DNA of 64,000 nt, from NCBI RefSeq assembly GCF_014524565.1, contig NZ_CP060139.1, forward strand, positions 1,805,501 to 1,869,500, read 5' to 3'. The translations under genes and the position numbers were made by a program. A model generated the notes under the pieces. That model had not been told where the DNA came from, made no database searches, and worked only from the letters and a program-made list of their open reading frames with translations. Numbering within the stretch: the first letter of the stretch is position 1; each line of letters starts with the position of its first letter. Shown piece by piece: positions 53,041-61,523 of this stretch. This DNA is from Croceimicrobium hydrocarbonivorans (lineage in GTDB: Bacteria; Bacteroidota; Bacteroidia; Flavobacteriales; Schleiferiaceae).

Positions 53041-53449
53041 TTTTACGGGTTTAGTCCCAGATTTCATTGAGACAAATGAGGTTGATTGGCAATCTTGGCT
53101 CACTCAGTGTGTTGAAGAAAGATCCTATCGTGTAGGCAGATTGGTATATCATTTTGTGGATGATTTACAAATTCAGGAGATTAATCAATCTATTCTTGAT
53201 CATGATTATCCCACCGATATAATCACTCTTGACGAAAGTCGAACAGATCGTTTGCGCGTTGAACTTTGGATAGGGGTAGATTTTATTGAAAGGAGTGCAA
53301 AGGAGTATTCGGTAGCCCTGGAAGCGGAATTTGCCCGGGTTTTGGTGCACGGTCTCTTGCATTGTATGGGTTGGGACGATAAGAGTATTGAGGAACGTGA
53401 TCAAATGAGGGCAGAAGAGGATAAATGTTTAATTTGGCGGCCCAAATAA
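53027..53449 (+). CDS. ybeY: Endoribonuclease YbeY
   Basis: 140 residues. The metal motif is HGLLHCMGWDD (H108, H112 and D118), where the third ligand, usually His (HGxLHLxGxDH), is Asp. This substitution is common in Bacteroidota relatives, so activity is likely kept. ITL-type strand (YPTDIITLDES) is conserved. It acts in 16S rRNA 3'-end maturation and ribosome quality control. Overlapping the DUF4175 gene suggests coupled translation. Confidence 0.93.
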   Translation: MAKIDFTGLVPDFIETNEVDWQSWLTQCVEERSYRVGRLVYHFVDDLQIQEINQSILDHDYPTDIITLDESRTDRLRVELWIGVDFIERSAKEYSVALEAEFARVLVHGLLHCMGWDDKSIEERDQMRAEEDKCLIWRPK

Positions 53450-53472
53450 TTGGAATTCAGATTCTTTAAAAC

Positions 53473-53486
53473 GTTTCACGTGAAAC
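53473..53486. promoter_or_regulatory. parS centromere-like site 1 (ParB binding)
   Basis: Perfect 14-bp core GTTTCACGTGAAAC, the ParB/Spo0J recognition palindrome (consensus TGTTTCACGTGAAACA, here flanked by C and T). It lies four bases before the mnmG ATG. Confidence 0.88.
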
Positions 53487-53490
53487 TGTT

Positions 53491-55362
53491 ATGATCAATA
53501 AGAAGTACGATGTTATTGTAGTTGGAGGAGGCCATGCTGGTGCGGAAGCTGCGGCAGCTAGTGCTAATATGGGTGCGGAGACCTTATTGGTTACGATGAA
53601 CCTACAGACTATTGGCCAGATGTCTTGTAATCCTGCTATGGGAGGCATTGCCAAGGGTCAGATTGTGAGAGAAATTGATGCTTTGGGTGGTTTATCAGGA
53701 ATTATTAGTGATAAAACCGCTATTCAATTCCGAATGCTTAATCGTTCTAAAGGTCCTGCAATGTGGTCTCCACGGGTTCAAAGTGATCGTTGGCGTTTTG
53801 CGGAGGAATGGCGTTTGTCTTTGGAAGCCATTCCATCATTGCATTTCTTCCAAGATATGGTCGTGGACTTGATCGTGGAAGGAGAGCAGGTTAAGGGTGT
53901 GAAGACTGGTATGGGAGTTGAAATTTTTGGCTCCAAAGTCATTCTTACCAATGGTACCTTCTTAAATGGATTGATTCATATTGGCGACAAGAATTATGGT
54001 GGTGGTAGAGCCGGCGAGCGTGCATCCACTGGTATTACAGAGAGATTAATCCAACTTGGTTTTGAGTCTGGTCGAATGAAAACGGGTACCCCTCCCAGAG
54101 TGGATGGACGTTCTTTGGATTATTCCAAGATGGAAGAACAAAGAGGTGATGAAATTCCCGAGAAATTCTCTTTTAGTTCTGAAACAAAGTCTTTAAAAGA
54201 ACAAAGAAGCTGTTATATCACCTATACGAGTCCTGAAGTACATGATACCTTAAAGGAAGGTTTTGATCGTTCTCCGATGTTTAATGGTGCTATTCAAAGT
54301 ACCGGTCCGCGTTATTGTCCTTCCATTGAAGATAAGATCAATCGCTTTGCGGATAAGGACCGTCATCAGATCTTCGTTGAGCCGGAAGGTTGGAACACGG
54401 TGGAGATCTATGTAAATGGCTTTAGTACTAGTTTACCTCAAGAGGTACAAGAAAAGGCTTTGCGTAAGGTAGTGGGCTTTGAAAATGTGCGGATATTTCG
54501 TCCAGGCTATGCAATAGAGTATGATTATTTTCCACCTACTCAGTTGAAACATACATTAGAGACTAAATTGGTTAGGGGGCTTTATTTTGCCGGTCAAATT
54601 AATGGTACTACCGGCTATGAAGAGGCTGCTAGTCAGGGTTTAATGGCAGGTATTAATGCTGTTTTAGCTTTGAAGGAGGAAGAGCCTTTAGTTTTAAGTC
54701 GTGATCAAGCTTATATCGGTGTTTTAATCGATGATTTAATTACCAAAGGCACAGAGGAGCCATATCGGATGTTTACCAGTCGTGCAGAGTATCGAATTCT
54801 TTTACGACAGGATAATGCAGATGAGCGATTAAGTCCTTTAGGTAATTCCATTGGATTATTACCTGATAGTCGAATCGAGGAGTTTCACGTGAAACAATCT
54901 AAAACAAAAGCTTTACAAGATTGGGTTTCTTCTTATAGTATCAGTCAAGCTGAAGCTAATCCTATATTAGAATCTAAGGGTTTAAGTCCTTTAAAACAGA
55001 CTATGAAATTTGAGAAGGTTATTGCACGCCCTCAGTTGCAGTTTTCAGATTTTGAAGGTTTAGTGGCTTTTAAAGCTGTTGTAGATAAAGAATCCTTGCA
55101 AAAGGAGAATATTGAAAGAGTGGAGATCGAAACTAAGTATGCTGGTTATTTAGAAAAAGAAAAAGAAGCCGCAGCAAAGATTGATCGTTTGGAAGATTTA
55201 AAGATTCCTGAGGCTTTTGATTATTATAAGCTCAAATCTTTGTCCTACGAAGCTCGTGAGAAGTTAACGGAGATGAAGCCTACCAGTATAAAGGAGGCGA
55301 AGAAGATAAGTGGGGTAAGTCCTGCAGATATTAGTGTATTATTGGTCTATATGGGCCGTTAG
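53491..55362 (+). CDS. mnmG: tRNA U34 carboxymethylaminomethyl-modification enzyme MnmG
   Basis: 623 residues. FAD-binding VVGGGHAGAEAAAASANMG at the N-terminus, CNPAMGGIAKGQIVREIDALGG, and the C-terminal FARPQL-type region (VIARPQLQFSDFEGL) are typical of MnmG (GidA). With MnmE it modifies U34 in several tRNAs. Sites flanking and inside the gene are parS, one of which (54882) is read as coding sequence EEFHVKQS. Confidence 0.97.
   Translation: MINKKYDVIVVGGGHAGAEAAAASANMGAETLLVTMNLQTIGQMSCNPAMGGIAKGQIVREIDALGGLSGIISDKTAIQFRMLNRSKGPAMWSPRVQSDRWRFAEEWRLSLEAIPSLHFFQDMVVDLIVEGEQVKGVKTGMGVEIFGSKVILTNGTFLNGLIHIGDKNYGGGRAGERASTGITERLIQLGFESGRMKTGTPPRVDGRSLDYSKMEEQRGDEIPEKFSFSSETKSLKEQRSCYITYTSPEVHDTLKEGFDRSPMFNGAIQSTGPRYCPSIEDKINRFADKDRHQIFVEPEGWNTVEIYVNGFSTSLPQEVQEKALRKVVGFENVRIFRPGYAIEYDYFPPTQLKHTLETKLVRGLYFAGQINGTTGYEEAASQGLMAGINAVLALKEEEPLVLSRDQAYIGVLIDDLITKGTEEPYRMFTSRAEYRILLRQDNADERLSPLGNSIGLLPDSRIEEFHVKQSKTKALQDWVSSYSISQAEANPILESKGLSPLKQTMKFEKVIARPQLQFSDFEGLVAFKAVVDKESLQKENIERVEIETKYAGYLEKEKEAAAKIDRLEDLKIPEAFDYYKLKSLSYEAREKLTEMKPTSIKEAKKISGVSPADISVLLVYMGR
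54882..54895. promoter_or_regulatory. parS site 2, inside mnmG
   Basis: Perfect GTTTCACGTGAAAC core flanked by A on the left and A on the right (15 of 16 consensus bases), within the mnmG coding sequence (codons for FHVKQ). It lies 1409 bases from site 1. Confidence 0.88.
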
Positions 55363-55375
55363 TTTCACGTGAAAC
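55362..55375. promoter_or_regulatory. parS site 3, between mnmG and the methyltransferase gene
   Basis: Perfect GTTTCACGTGAAAC core flanked by A/A. It includes the last base of the mnmG stop codon and ends at the base before the next start codon, so it fills the whole gap. It lies 480 bases from site 2. Confidence 0.88.
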
Positions 55376-56257
55376 ATGAAAGAACATTCCTCTTGCCCAG
55401 TATGTGGCGCTAAAAATTTAGAGTCGGTACGAAAGCCTTATTATTACAGGGGTACCAAAGAAACCTTCAATGTTGATGCCTGCAAATCTTGTGGCTTTTG
55501 GCTAACCAATCCTGCCCCTGAGGGTGCAGAATTGGCTGCATATTATGAGAGCGATGATTATGTGAGTCATACTGATGGTACCGGATCATTGATGGATAAG
55601 GTATACGGAGCTGTACGTAAGCGAGCTATAAAATCAAAATTTGATTTGGTAGCTTCCTTGGCAGCACCGTCTAAAGTTCTTATTGACTATGGTGCTGGTA
55701 CTGGTGAATTCTTAGCCTATGCCAAGACTAAGAATTGGACAGTTAAGGGTTTTGAACCCTCTGAAGTTGCGCGGGAGAATGCTGCACGTAAGGGATTGGA
55801 ATTATTATCTCCGGAAGAACGCTGGACCTTGGAAGAGGAGTCGGTAGGGGTGTTTACGCTTTGGCATGTCTTAGAACATATACCAGACTTAAATGAAACG
55901 CTTGCGTATTTCTATACTCGCTTGGTTAAAGGGGGCTGCTTAGTTATCGCAGTTCCTAACCATGAATCTTTAGATGCAGATAATTATGGTGATGATTGGG
56001 CTGCCTATGATGTTCCTTTACACCTTTGGCATTTTGCAAAATCTGATTTACAAAGATTAGCGCAGAAGCATCATTTCCAATTGGAGAAAATTGAGAATAT
56101 GCCTTTTGATAGTTTCTATGTTTCACTTTTAAGTGAGAAGAATAGACATGGTGCGATGCGCCCGATACAGGCTTTTTATCAGGGATTACGTTCTAATTTA
56201 GCCGGTTCTAAGGCTAAGAATATGAGTAGCTTAATTTATGTGCTACGTAAGGACTAA
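55376..56257 (+). CDS. Class I SAM-dependent methyltransferase with zinc-ribbon-like N-terminus
   Basis: 293 residues. The N-terminus has a C-x2-C and C-x2-C pair (CPVCGAKNL, DACKSCGFWL), a small zinc module, followed by the motif I of SAM enzymes LIDYGAGTGEFL (about residues 98-110) and LWHVLEHIPDLNE. This resembles the methyltransferase-domain proteins of surface-glycan and quinone pathways; the acceptor is unknown. The start follows the parS site directly; it is probably co-transcribed with mnmG. Confidence 0.88.
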   Translation: MKEHSSCPVCGAKNLESVRKPYYYRGTKETFNVDACKSCGFWLTNPAPEGAELAAYYESDDYVSHTDGTGSLMDKVYGAVRKRAIKSKFDLVASLAAPSKVLIDYGAGTGEFLAYAKTKNWTVKGFEPSEVARENAARKGLELLSPEERWTLEEESVGVFTLWHVLEHIPDLNETLAYFYTRLVKGGCLVIAVPNHESLDADNYGDDWAAYDVPLHLWHFAKSDLQRLAQKHHFQLEKIENMPFDSFYVSLLSEKNRHGAMRPIQAFYQGLRSNLAGSKAKNMSSLIYVLRKD

Positions 56258-56260
56258 AGC

Positions 56261-57397
56261 CTAGGCTTCCTTAATTCTAAGTAAATTACTGAACTTAAAG
56301 CTGGCATCGCTAAGAATCACTTTAGCATTGCCATTTCTACTGAGATCATGAATGGCTGTTTCTAGAACCTCCATTGCCATTCTAGTGTTTTTAGGATGCA
56401 GTACAGAGGCAAAGCCATCTAACTTAAAGGATAGTTCTTGGTAAATGGGATGGGCAAGGGCTAAACTTCTGCGAGGTAGAGCAAAGGCTAGCTCTAAAGT
56501 TTGAATAAAGAAGCGAAGGGCTTCTTTTTGGCTTTCCTTATCTAAAGATGAAAATTCATCTACAAAGGCGAAAATATCCTTCACTTTGGCACCGTAACAG
56601 CCACGCATCCAATTTTGAAATAGTTGACCGAAAAGTTTATATCGAGCGCTATCGAGGGCAATTTTATAAGCTTGAACCAGGTCTCCCTCGGCCACGCTGG
56701 CTGCAGTACGTGCTTCATTGGCATTAACTCCCTGGCCCTGCAAATAGCTTTCAATTTGTTCTGGATTTAACCTTGGGATGTAGAGCTTTTGGCAACGGCT
56801 GGTAATGGTTTGTAAAAGCTTTTCAGGGTTTTCGCTAATCAGAATGATTATACTCTTATCACTGGGTTCTTCTAGGGTTTTAAGTAGTTTATTGGCTGCA
56901 GATCCATGAAGATATTCGGGTAAATACAGGATCACAAATTTAGGTCCACCACTATAGGACTTAAGGCTTAACTTTTGAATGATACGGGCCGCTTCATCCA
57001 CATTAATTTGGGCCTGTTTATTGGCTACATCTAATTGAGTGAGCCAATCATTTAAATGAAAGATGCTGCGTTTTGCAATGAATTCGAGCCATTCTTTCTG
57101 GAAGTACTCGCAATTTAACTCTCGGGGTGCACCCGCTACACGAGCAAAGGGAAAGGAGAAATGTAAATCTGGATAAGTGAGCTTATCAAATTGCTTGCAA
57201 TGATTGCATTCACCACAACTATCCGTTTCACCAGGGTTTTTACAAGCGAGATATTGCGCGTAGGCCAGGGCCAAGGGGAAGGCTGCGGTTCCGGATAAGC
57301 CGTAAAAAAGCTGGGCATGGCTATTATGGGCACGCTTTACGGAGTCCAGTAATTTGGTCTTTTCGGCCTCTAGCCCGGGTACTTCTTTTAATAACAT
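56261..57397 (-). CDS. holB: DNA polymerase III subunit delta'
   Basis: 378 residues. Four cysteines in ACKNPGETDSCGECNHC form the zinc module. The region that would be Walker A reads GLSGTAAFPLALAYA, lacking GKT, as in delta' proteins that do not hydrolyse ATP. LLKTLEEPSDKSIIILISEN and TITSRCQKLYIPRLNPEQI match clamp-loader subunits. It opens the sliding clamp with the other clamp-loader proteins. It is convergent with the methyltransferase gene (three bases apart). Confidence 0.92.
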   Translation of the reverse strand: MLLKEVPGLEAEKTKLLDSVKRAHNSHAQLFYGLSGTAAFPLALAYAQYLACKNPGETDSCGECNHCKQFDKLTYPDLHFSFPFARVAGAPRELNCEYFQKEWLEFIAKRSIFHLNDWLTQLDVANKQAQINVDEAARIIQKLSLKSYSGGPKFVILYLPEYLHGSAANKLLKTLEEPSDKSIIILISENPEKLLQTITSRCQKLYIPRLNPEQIESYLQGQGVNANEARTAASVAEGDLVQAYKIALDSARYKLFGQLFQNWMRGCYGAKVKDIFAFVDEFSSLDKESQKEALRFFIQTLELAFALPRRSLALAHPIYQELSFKLDGFASVLHPKNTRMAMEVLETAIHDLSRNGNAKVILSDASFKFSNLLRIKEA

Positions 57398-57428
57398 GCC
57401 TTTTGCGATTATTTAAGCCAAAGCGGCG

Positions 57429-57436
57429 TATTTTCG
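57429..57436 (+). promoter_or_regulatory. -7 promoter element of pgk
   Basis: TATTTTCG (TAnnTTYG) lies 17 bases before the pgk ATG at 57454. Confidence 0.4.
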
Positions 57437-57453
57437 CTTCAAAATTACAAGAA

Positions 57454-58644
57454 ATGCCAAGCTTAAATGACTTAAACTTTGATGGTGCCCGGGTTTTAGT
57501 GCGGGTAGATTTCAATGTTCCTTTAGATGACAATCAAAATATTACGGATGATAGTCGCATGCAGGCGCATATTCCCACCTTTAAAGCGATTGTAGAAAAG
57601 GGTGGCCGCCCGGTGGTAATGTCACATTTGGGTCGACCAAAGAATGGACCGGAAGCTAAGTTTTCTTTAGAGCATTTGGTGGCTCATTTACGCGAGCTGA
57701 GCGGTATGGATGTTCAGTTTATTAACGATTGTGTAGGAGCCGGCGTAGAGGAAGCAACGAATCAATTACCAGCAAATACCATTTTACTTCTCGAAAACCT
57801 GCGCTTCCATAAGGGCGAAACTCAGGGAGATGAGGACTTTGCCTTTGCTCTTTCAAAGAATGGTGACTTTTATATTAATGATGCATTCGGTACTGCACAC
57901 CGTGCGCATGCCTCAACGGCCATCATTGCCAAACATTTTGCCAATCGCAAAGCATTTGGATTAGTATTACAACAGGAAATCGATAATGTAAATAAGGTTT
58001 TACATGGAGGTGAGAAACCAGTTACCGCAATTGTGGGTGGTGCGAAGGTTTCTTCTAAAATTTCTGTGCTCGAAAATTTACTTCCCAAGATTGATCATCT
58101 GATCATCGGTGGAGGAATGGCTTTTACCTTTTTAAAAGCTCAAGGCGGAAGCACTGGAAATAGCCTGGTGGAGGATGATTTTCTGGAAACTGCTCAAAAA
58201 ATCATGGAAGCCGCTGAAAAACAAGGTGTTAAACTTCATTTACCCATTGATTCTGTAATTGCCGACGATTTTAGCAATGAAGCAAAACGCGAAATCGTGG
58301 CTTCTAAGAGCATTCCAGATGGTTGGATGGGATTAGATGCCGGTCCTGAGACGATCTCTTCGCTCGCGCCAATTATAGAGGCCAGTAAAACGCTACTTTG
58401 GAACGGGCCTCTCGGAGTTTTCGAATTTGAGAACTTTTCGGAGGGTACTAAGAAAGCTGGTGAGCTAATTGTGGCCGCAACCGAAAAGGGTGCTTTTAGT
58501 TTAGTAGGGGGAGGAGACTCCGTAGCTGCGATCAAAAAATTCAATATGGCCGAACAGGTAAGTTATGTAAGTACCGGCGGCGGAGCAATGCTCGAATTTT
58601 TAGAAGGAAAAACTTTACCAGGAATCGCTGCTATTCTCGATTAA
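57454..58644 (+). CDS. pgk: Phosphoglycerate kinase
   Basis: 396 residues from ATG 57454, the normal length; a frame opening at 57403 would extend past the promoter. VLVRVDFNVPLDDN, MSHLGRPK (3-phosphoglycerate-binding) and LWNGPLGVFEFENFSEGT plus SLVGGGDSVAAIKKF (nucleotide-binding end) are all conserved. It transfers phosphate between 1,3-bisphosphoglycerate and ADP in glycolysis. Its stop abuts the stop of the CvpA-like gene on the other strand. Confidence 0.97.
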   Translation: MPSLNDLNFDGARVLVRVDFNVPLDDNQNITDDSRMQAHIPTFKAIVEKGGRPVVMSHLGRPKNGPEAKFSLEHLVAHLRELSGMDVQFINDCVGAGVEEATNQLPANTILLLENLRFHKGETQGDEDFAFALSKNGDFYINDAFGTAHRAHASTAIIAKHFANRKAFGLVLQQEIDNVNKVLHGGEKPVTAIVGGAKVSSKISVLENLLPKIDHLIIGGGMAFTFLKAQGGSTGNSLVEDDFLETAQKIMEAAEKQGVKLHLPIDSVIADDFSNEAKREIVASKSIPDGWMGLDAGPETISSLAPIIEASKTLLWNGPLGVFEFENFSEGTKKAGELIVAATEKGAFSLVGGGDSVAAIKKFNMAEQVSYVSTGGGAMLEFLEGKTLPGIAAILD

Positions 58645-59172
58645 TTAGTCAGCGTCCTTAATCAGATATTGTTTGTCAACGAGATCGTCGAAGCCAACTG
58701 CTTTGGCGATCTCTTCACTATAACCCAAAAAGCGCTGGTAAACCTGACTTTGCTTTAAGGTGCTTTTTTGGAAGATGGTATTATTCTGCTGTATTTTATT
58801 GAGGGAGAAAACGGCCAATGTTACAATCATTGCCCATTTAACGGCTCCAAAAACAGCACCCATCAAACGGTTAATTCCATTTAAAGCAATAAGCTTCATG
58901 GTTCGGGTCATAAGGCTGGCCAAGGAATTAACTAATAAGATAGTACCGAAAAATACCACCACGTAGCTGATAATCTTCAATTCGAAATCCACGGATTCGA
59001 AATAGATCGTGAAGTATTTAAAAACATTATCCGCTAATAGGTAAGCCGCCACAATTCCGATAAAAATACCGAGTATTGCCGCGAGTTCGCGAATAAATCC
59101 TTTCATGAAACCCTTAATTATCCCGAAAACTATGGGGGCTAAAAGGACAATGTCTAGAGCAGAATATTCCAA
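58645..59172 (-). CDS. CvpA-family membrane protein
   Basis: 175 residues with four predicted helices. DIVLLAPIVFGIIKGFMKGFIRELAAILGIFIG at the N-terminus and LIALNGINRLMGAVFGAVKWAMIV match the CvpA family, linked to colicin V production, envelope integrity or nucleoid processes. The function in Bacteroidota is unknown. Convergent with pgk. Confidence 0.87.
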   Translation of the reverse strand: MEYSALDIVLLAPIVFGIIKGFMKGFIRELAAILGIFIGIVAAYLLADNVFKYFTIYFESVDFELKIISYVVVFFGTILLVNSLASLMTRTMKLIALNGINRLMGAVFGAVKWAMIVTLAVFSLNKIQQNNTIFQKSTLKQSQVYQRFLGYSEEIAKAVGFDDLVDKQYLIKDAD

Positions 59173-59220
59173 ATTTTAAGTGGGCTTGAAGGCGCCAAGA
59201 TAAATACAAATGCTTAGAAA

Positions 59221-59580
59221 ATGCTAGAGCAAGAAAACAGAAATAAGTGGAATAGGATAATAAGCTTTGTAAAAGAGCGCTTTGGTGATGGAGAAGAACC
59301 TGATATTGATGTAGTTCTGTTTTTGATTGGAGTGCGCGAATTAGGCCTTCCGCCTAAGCGAAAGAACTTTAAAAAAGATCAAAAATTAGAACTCATGCAT
59401 ATTGCCATATGTCGCTTATTAAGCCCCTATGGTTATTATGAGCTTATCGGACAAGATCAGGAAGGCTGGCCTCATTATGAGCTGCAGAAAAAACTTCCAC
59501 ATTTAAAGGCTGGAGAACAAAGTATCTTGATGAAAGAAGCGGTGATTCGCTATTTTGATGAAGAAATCTGGGAAGATTAA
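59221..59580 (+). CDS. Conserved Bacteroidota hypothetical protein
   Basis: 119 residues, soluble, no signal peptide and no named domain. Recognisable blocks: DVVLFLIGVRELGLPPKRKNF, LMHIAICRLLSPYGYYEL, EQSILMKEAVIRYFDEE. Proteins with these blocks are common in Bacteroidota genomes without assigned function. Its stop overlaps that of the lipoprotein gene at 59577 (TTAA). Confidence 0.75.
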   Translation: MLEQENRNKWNRIISFVKERFGDGEEPDIDVVLFLIGVRELGLPPKRKNFKKDQKLELMHIAICRLLSPYGYYELIGQDQEGWPHYELQKKLPHLKAGEQSILMKEAVIRYFDEEIWED

Positions 59581-59966
59581 CGATCGAAAGAACAACCGAT
59601 CAAAAGCGTATCGTAAGGCTCGATATAAACAGTTTTTATCACACGCTCATTAGGGAGTAAGCGGATTTCAGTACAACCAATCCAAGTATATTCAGGGCGG
59701 GTTCCACGAGAAGCACGAACGCTTAATGTCGCTGCTTTGTCATATTCAAAATCTACCTCGCCCTCAGTATTACTATAGCCTTCAATAAATACAGCATTGC
59801 CAGAAATAGGTGCTGCAACTTCTACAAATACGTTTTGAACCCGAGTAGAATCATCATGGGTTTTAACCACAATGGTGAAAGGATATTCGGGGTTTAACTC
59901 CTTATTCTCACAAGAAAAAAGTAGGAATGTGCCCAAAATGCTCAGGCCAAGAATTGCTTTTTTCAT
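59577..59966 (-). CDS. Lipoprotein, paralogue of the upstream gene
   Basis: 129 residues from ATG 59966 (an ATG 21 bases upstream also fits the frame); signal with lipobox LLFSC. The mature part looks like a carboxypeptidase-regulatory-like (Cna-B type) beta-sandwich (FVEVAAPISGNAVFIEG, GEVDFEYDKAATLSV). It lies two bases after the stop of a similar lipoprotein gene, and both end in a CYS-containing tail (LLIGCSFDR vs GDPDSGCRDDQ), suggesting tandem duplication. No function is assigned. Confidence 0.75.
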   Translation of the reverse strand: MKKAILGLSILGTFLLFSCENKELNPEYPFTIVVKTHDDSTRVQNVFVEVAAPISGNAVFIEGYSNTEGEVDFEYDKAATLSVRASRGTRPEYTWIGCTEIRLLPNERVIKTVYIEPYDTLLIGCSFDR

Positions 59967-59968
59967 AA

Positions 59969-60340
59969 TCATTGATCGTCTCTGCATCCGCTATCTGGAT
60001 CTCCGGAAATAGTCATATCAAGATAAACTGTTTTCACTCCGCGCTCCAATTCTGCGAAAGTACAGCTTTTATAAGGGCGCTTAGTGGCAACGATTTCAAC
60101 CACAGCTTTATTTTTCAGACTAATGGATACCTTCCCTTCCTCGTCGCTGTACAAGTAATAGTCGACCGTGGTATTGTCTACCGGGGCATAGATATGAACC
60201 AAAGCATTTTGAGCGGCAATAGTACCATCTTCAACCGTCACGTAGAGGTCGAGGGCAAAATCACGATCGTCCTTGGAGCATCCTCCGAGAACGAAAAAAG
60301 CAAGGCTCAGAACAAGTAAGGAACGGTAAAACTTGGACAT
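59969..60340 (-). CDS. Lipoprotein, first of a tandem pair
   Basis: 123 residues; lipobox FVLGGC (Cys21). A small beta-rich domain (ALDLYVTVEDGTIAAQNALVHIY, YSDEEGKVSISLKNKAVVEI) of the same general type as the next gene. Likely outer membrane or periplasmic; a ligand is unknown. It is divergent from pheS. Confidence 0.75.
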   Translation of the reverse strand: MSKFYRSLLVLSLAFFVLGGCSKDDRDFALDLYVTVEDGTIAAQNALVHIYAPVDNTTVDYYLYSDEEGKVSISLKNKAVVEIVATKRPYKSCTFAELERGVKTVYLDMTISGDPDSGCRDDQ

Positions 60341-60419
60341 GACTGTGCTAAATAATTATCATCTTTGTGCTCCCAAATATAATAATTAACGCAGGCGATT
60401 GGCTTATTAGCATCAGAGA

Positions 60420-61439
60420 ATGAAAGAACGCATTGATTTGTTGCTCCGTGAGGTGGAAGATTTCGGCAGTAAAACGGCCGCTGAGATAGAGGCATTTCGA
60501 ATTGAAATGCTCGGAAAGAAAGGGAAAATCACCGCTTTGTTTAATGATTTTCGGGAAATGTCCGGCGATCTAAAACGTGAGTTCGGTAAACCTTTAAATG
60601 AGTTAAAGAATAGGGCCGCAGCTAAGGTTAACGAGCTGAAATCAGCTGCAGAAGAGCAGATTGACCTCGGATCTGGTGAAGATTTAAGTCGTCCTGCGAA
60701 CTTCCAATCTTTGGGTTCTCGTCACCCAGTGAACCTGGTTAAAAACGAAATCGTATCTATTTTCCGACGGATCGGATTTAATGTTTCCGCAGGACCGGAA
60801 ATCGAAGACGATTGGCATAATTTCACCGCCTTAAATTTTCCAGAAGAGCATCCTGCCCGCGATATGCAAGACACCTTTTTCGTGGCGCGTGATCCAGATT
60901 GGGCTTTAAGAACCCACACCTCTAGCGTTCAAGTTCGGGTAATGGAAAACTCCAAGCCTCCCATTCGTACATTATCACCCGGAAGGGTATTTCGTAATGA
61001 AGCAATATCCGCCCGTTCGCATTGTTTTTTCCATCAGGTAGAAGGCCTGTATATTGATGAGGGCGTGAGCTTTGCCGATTTAAAGCAAACCTTACTCTTC
61101 TTCGCACAGGAGTTCTTCGGGCCGGAAACTAAAATTCGTTTGCGTCCATCTTATTTTCCGTTTACCGAGCCTAGTGCCGAAATGGATGTGTACTGGGGAC
61201 TGGAGAATGAGCGCGATTACCGCATGACCAAAGGCACCGGCTGGCTCGAAGTTTTAGGTTGTGGAATGGTAGATCCTAATGTATTGAAAAACAACGGTAT
61301 TGATCCTGAGAAATACTCGGGTTTTGCCTTCGGAATTGGCGTGGAGCGTATCGCATTGCACCGTTTCCAAATTCCCGATATCCGTATGTTGTTTGAAAAT
61401 GATTTAAAATTCCTGGAACAATTTAAAGCTGCATATTAG
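60420..61439 (+). CDS. pheS: Phenylalanine--tRNA ligase alpha subunit
   Basis: 339 residues. Class II motifs: RHPVNLVKNEIVSIFRRIGF, GPEIEDDWHNFTALNFP, then HTSSVQVRVM, FRNEAISARSHCFFHQVEG (motif 2) and GFAFGIGVERIAL (motif 3). Normal length. It forms the alpha2beta2 enzyme with PheT, which is not in the window. A bidirectional terminator follows. Confidence 0.97.
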   Translation: MKERIDLLLREVEDFGSKTAAEIEAFRIEMLGKKGKITALFNDFREMSGDLKREFGKPLNELKNRAAAKVNELKSAAEEQIDLGSGEDLSRPANFQSLGSRHPVNLVKNEIVSIFRRIGFNVSAGPEIEDDWHNFTALNFPEEHPARDMQDTFFVARDPDWALRTHTSSVQVRVMENSKPPIRTLSPGRVFRNEAISARSHCFFHQVEGLYIDEGVSFADLKQTLLFFAQEFFGPETKIRLRPSYFPFTEPSAEMDVYWGLENERDYRMTKGTGWLEVLGCGMVDPNVLKNNGIDPEKYSGFAFGIGVERIALHRFQIPDIRMLFENDLKFLEQFKAAY

Positions 61440-61466
61440 TAGTAGTTCTCAAGAATAAACAGCATA

Positions 61467-61500
61467 AAAAAGCCGTCTTGGAATCTCCGAGACGGCTTTT
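61467..61500. terminator. Bidirectional terminator between pheS and pyk
   Basis: AAAAGCCGTCTTGG/CCGAGACGGCTTTT (one G-T pair) around loop AATCT, with A runs on the left and T runs on the right, so that both convergent genes end here. Confidence 0.9.
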
Positions 61501-61523
61501 CTTATTTTATAAAAGTTGGGCTT

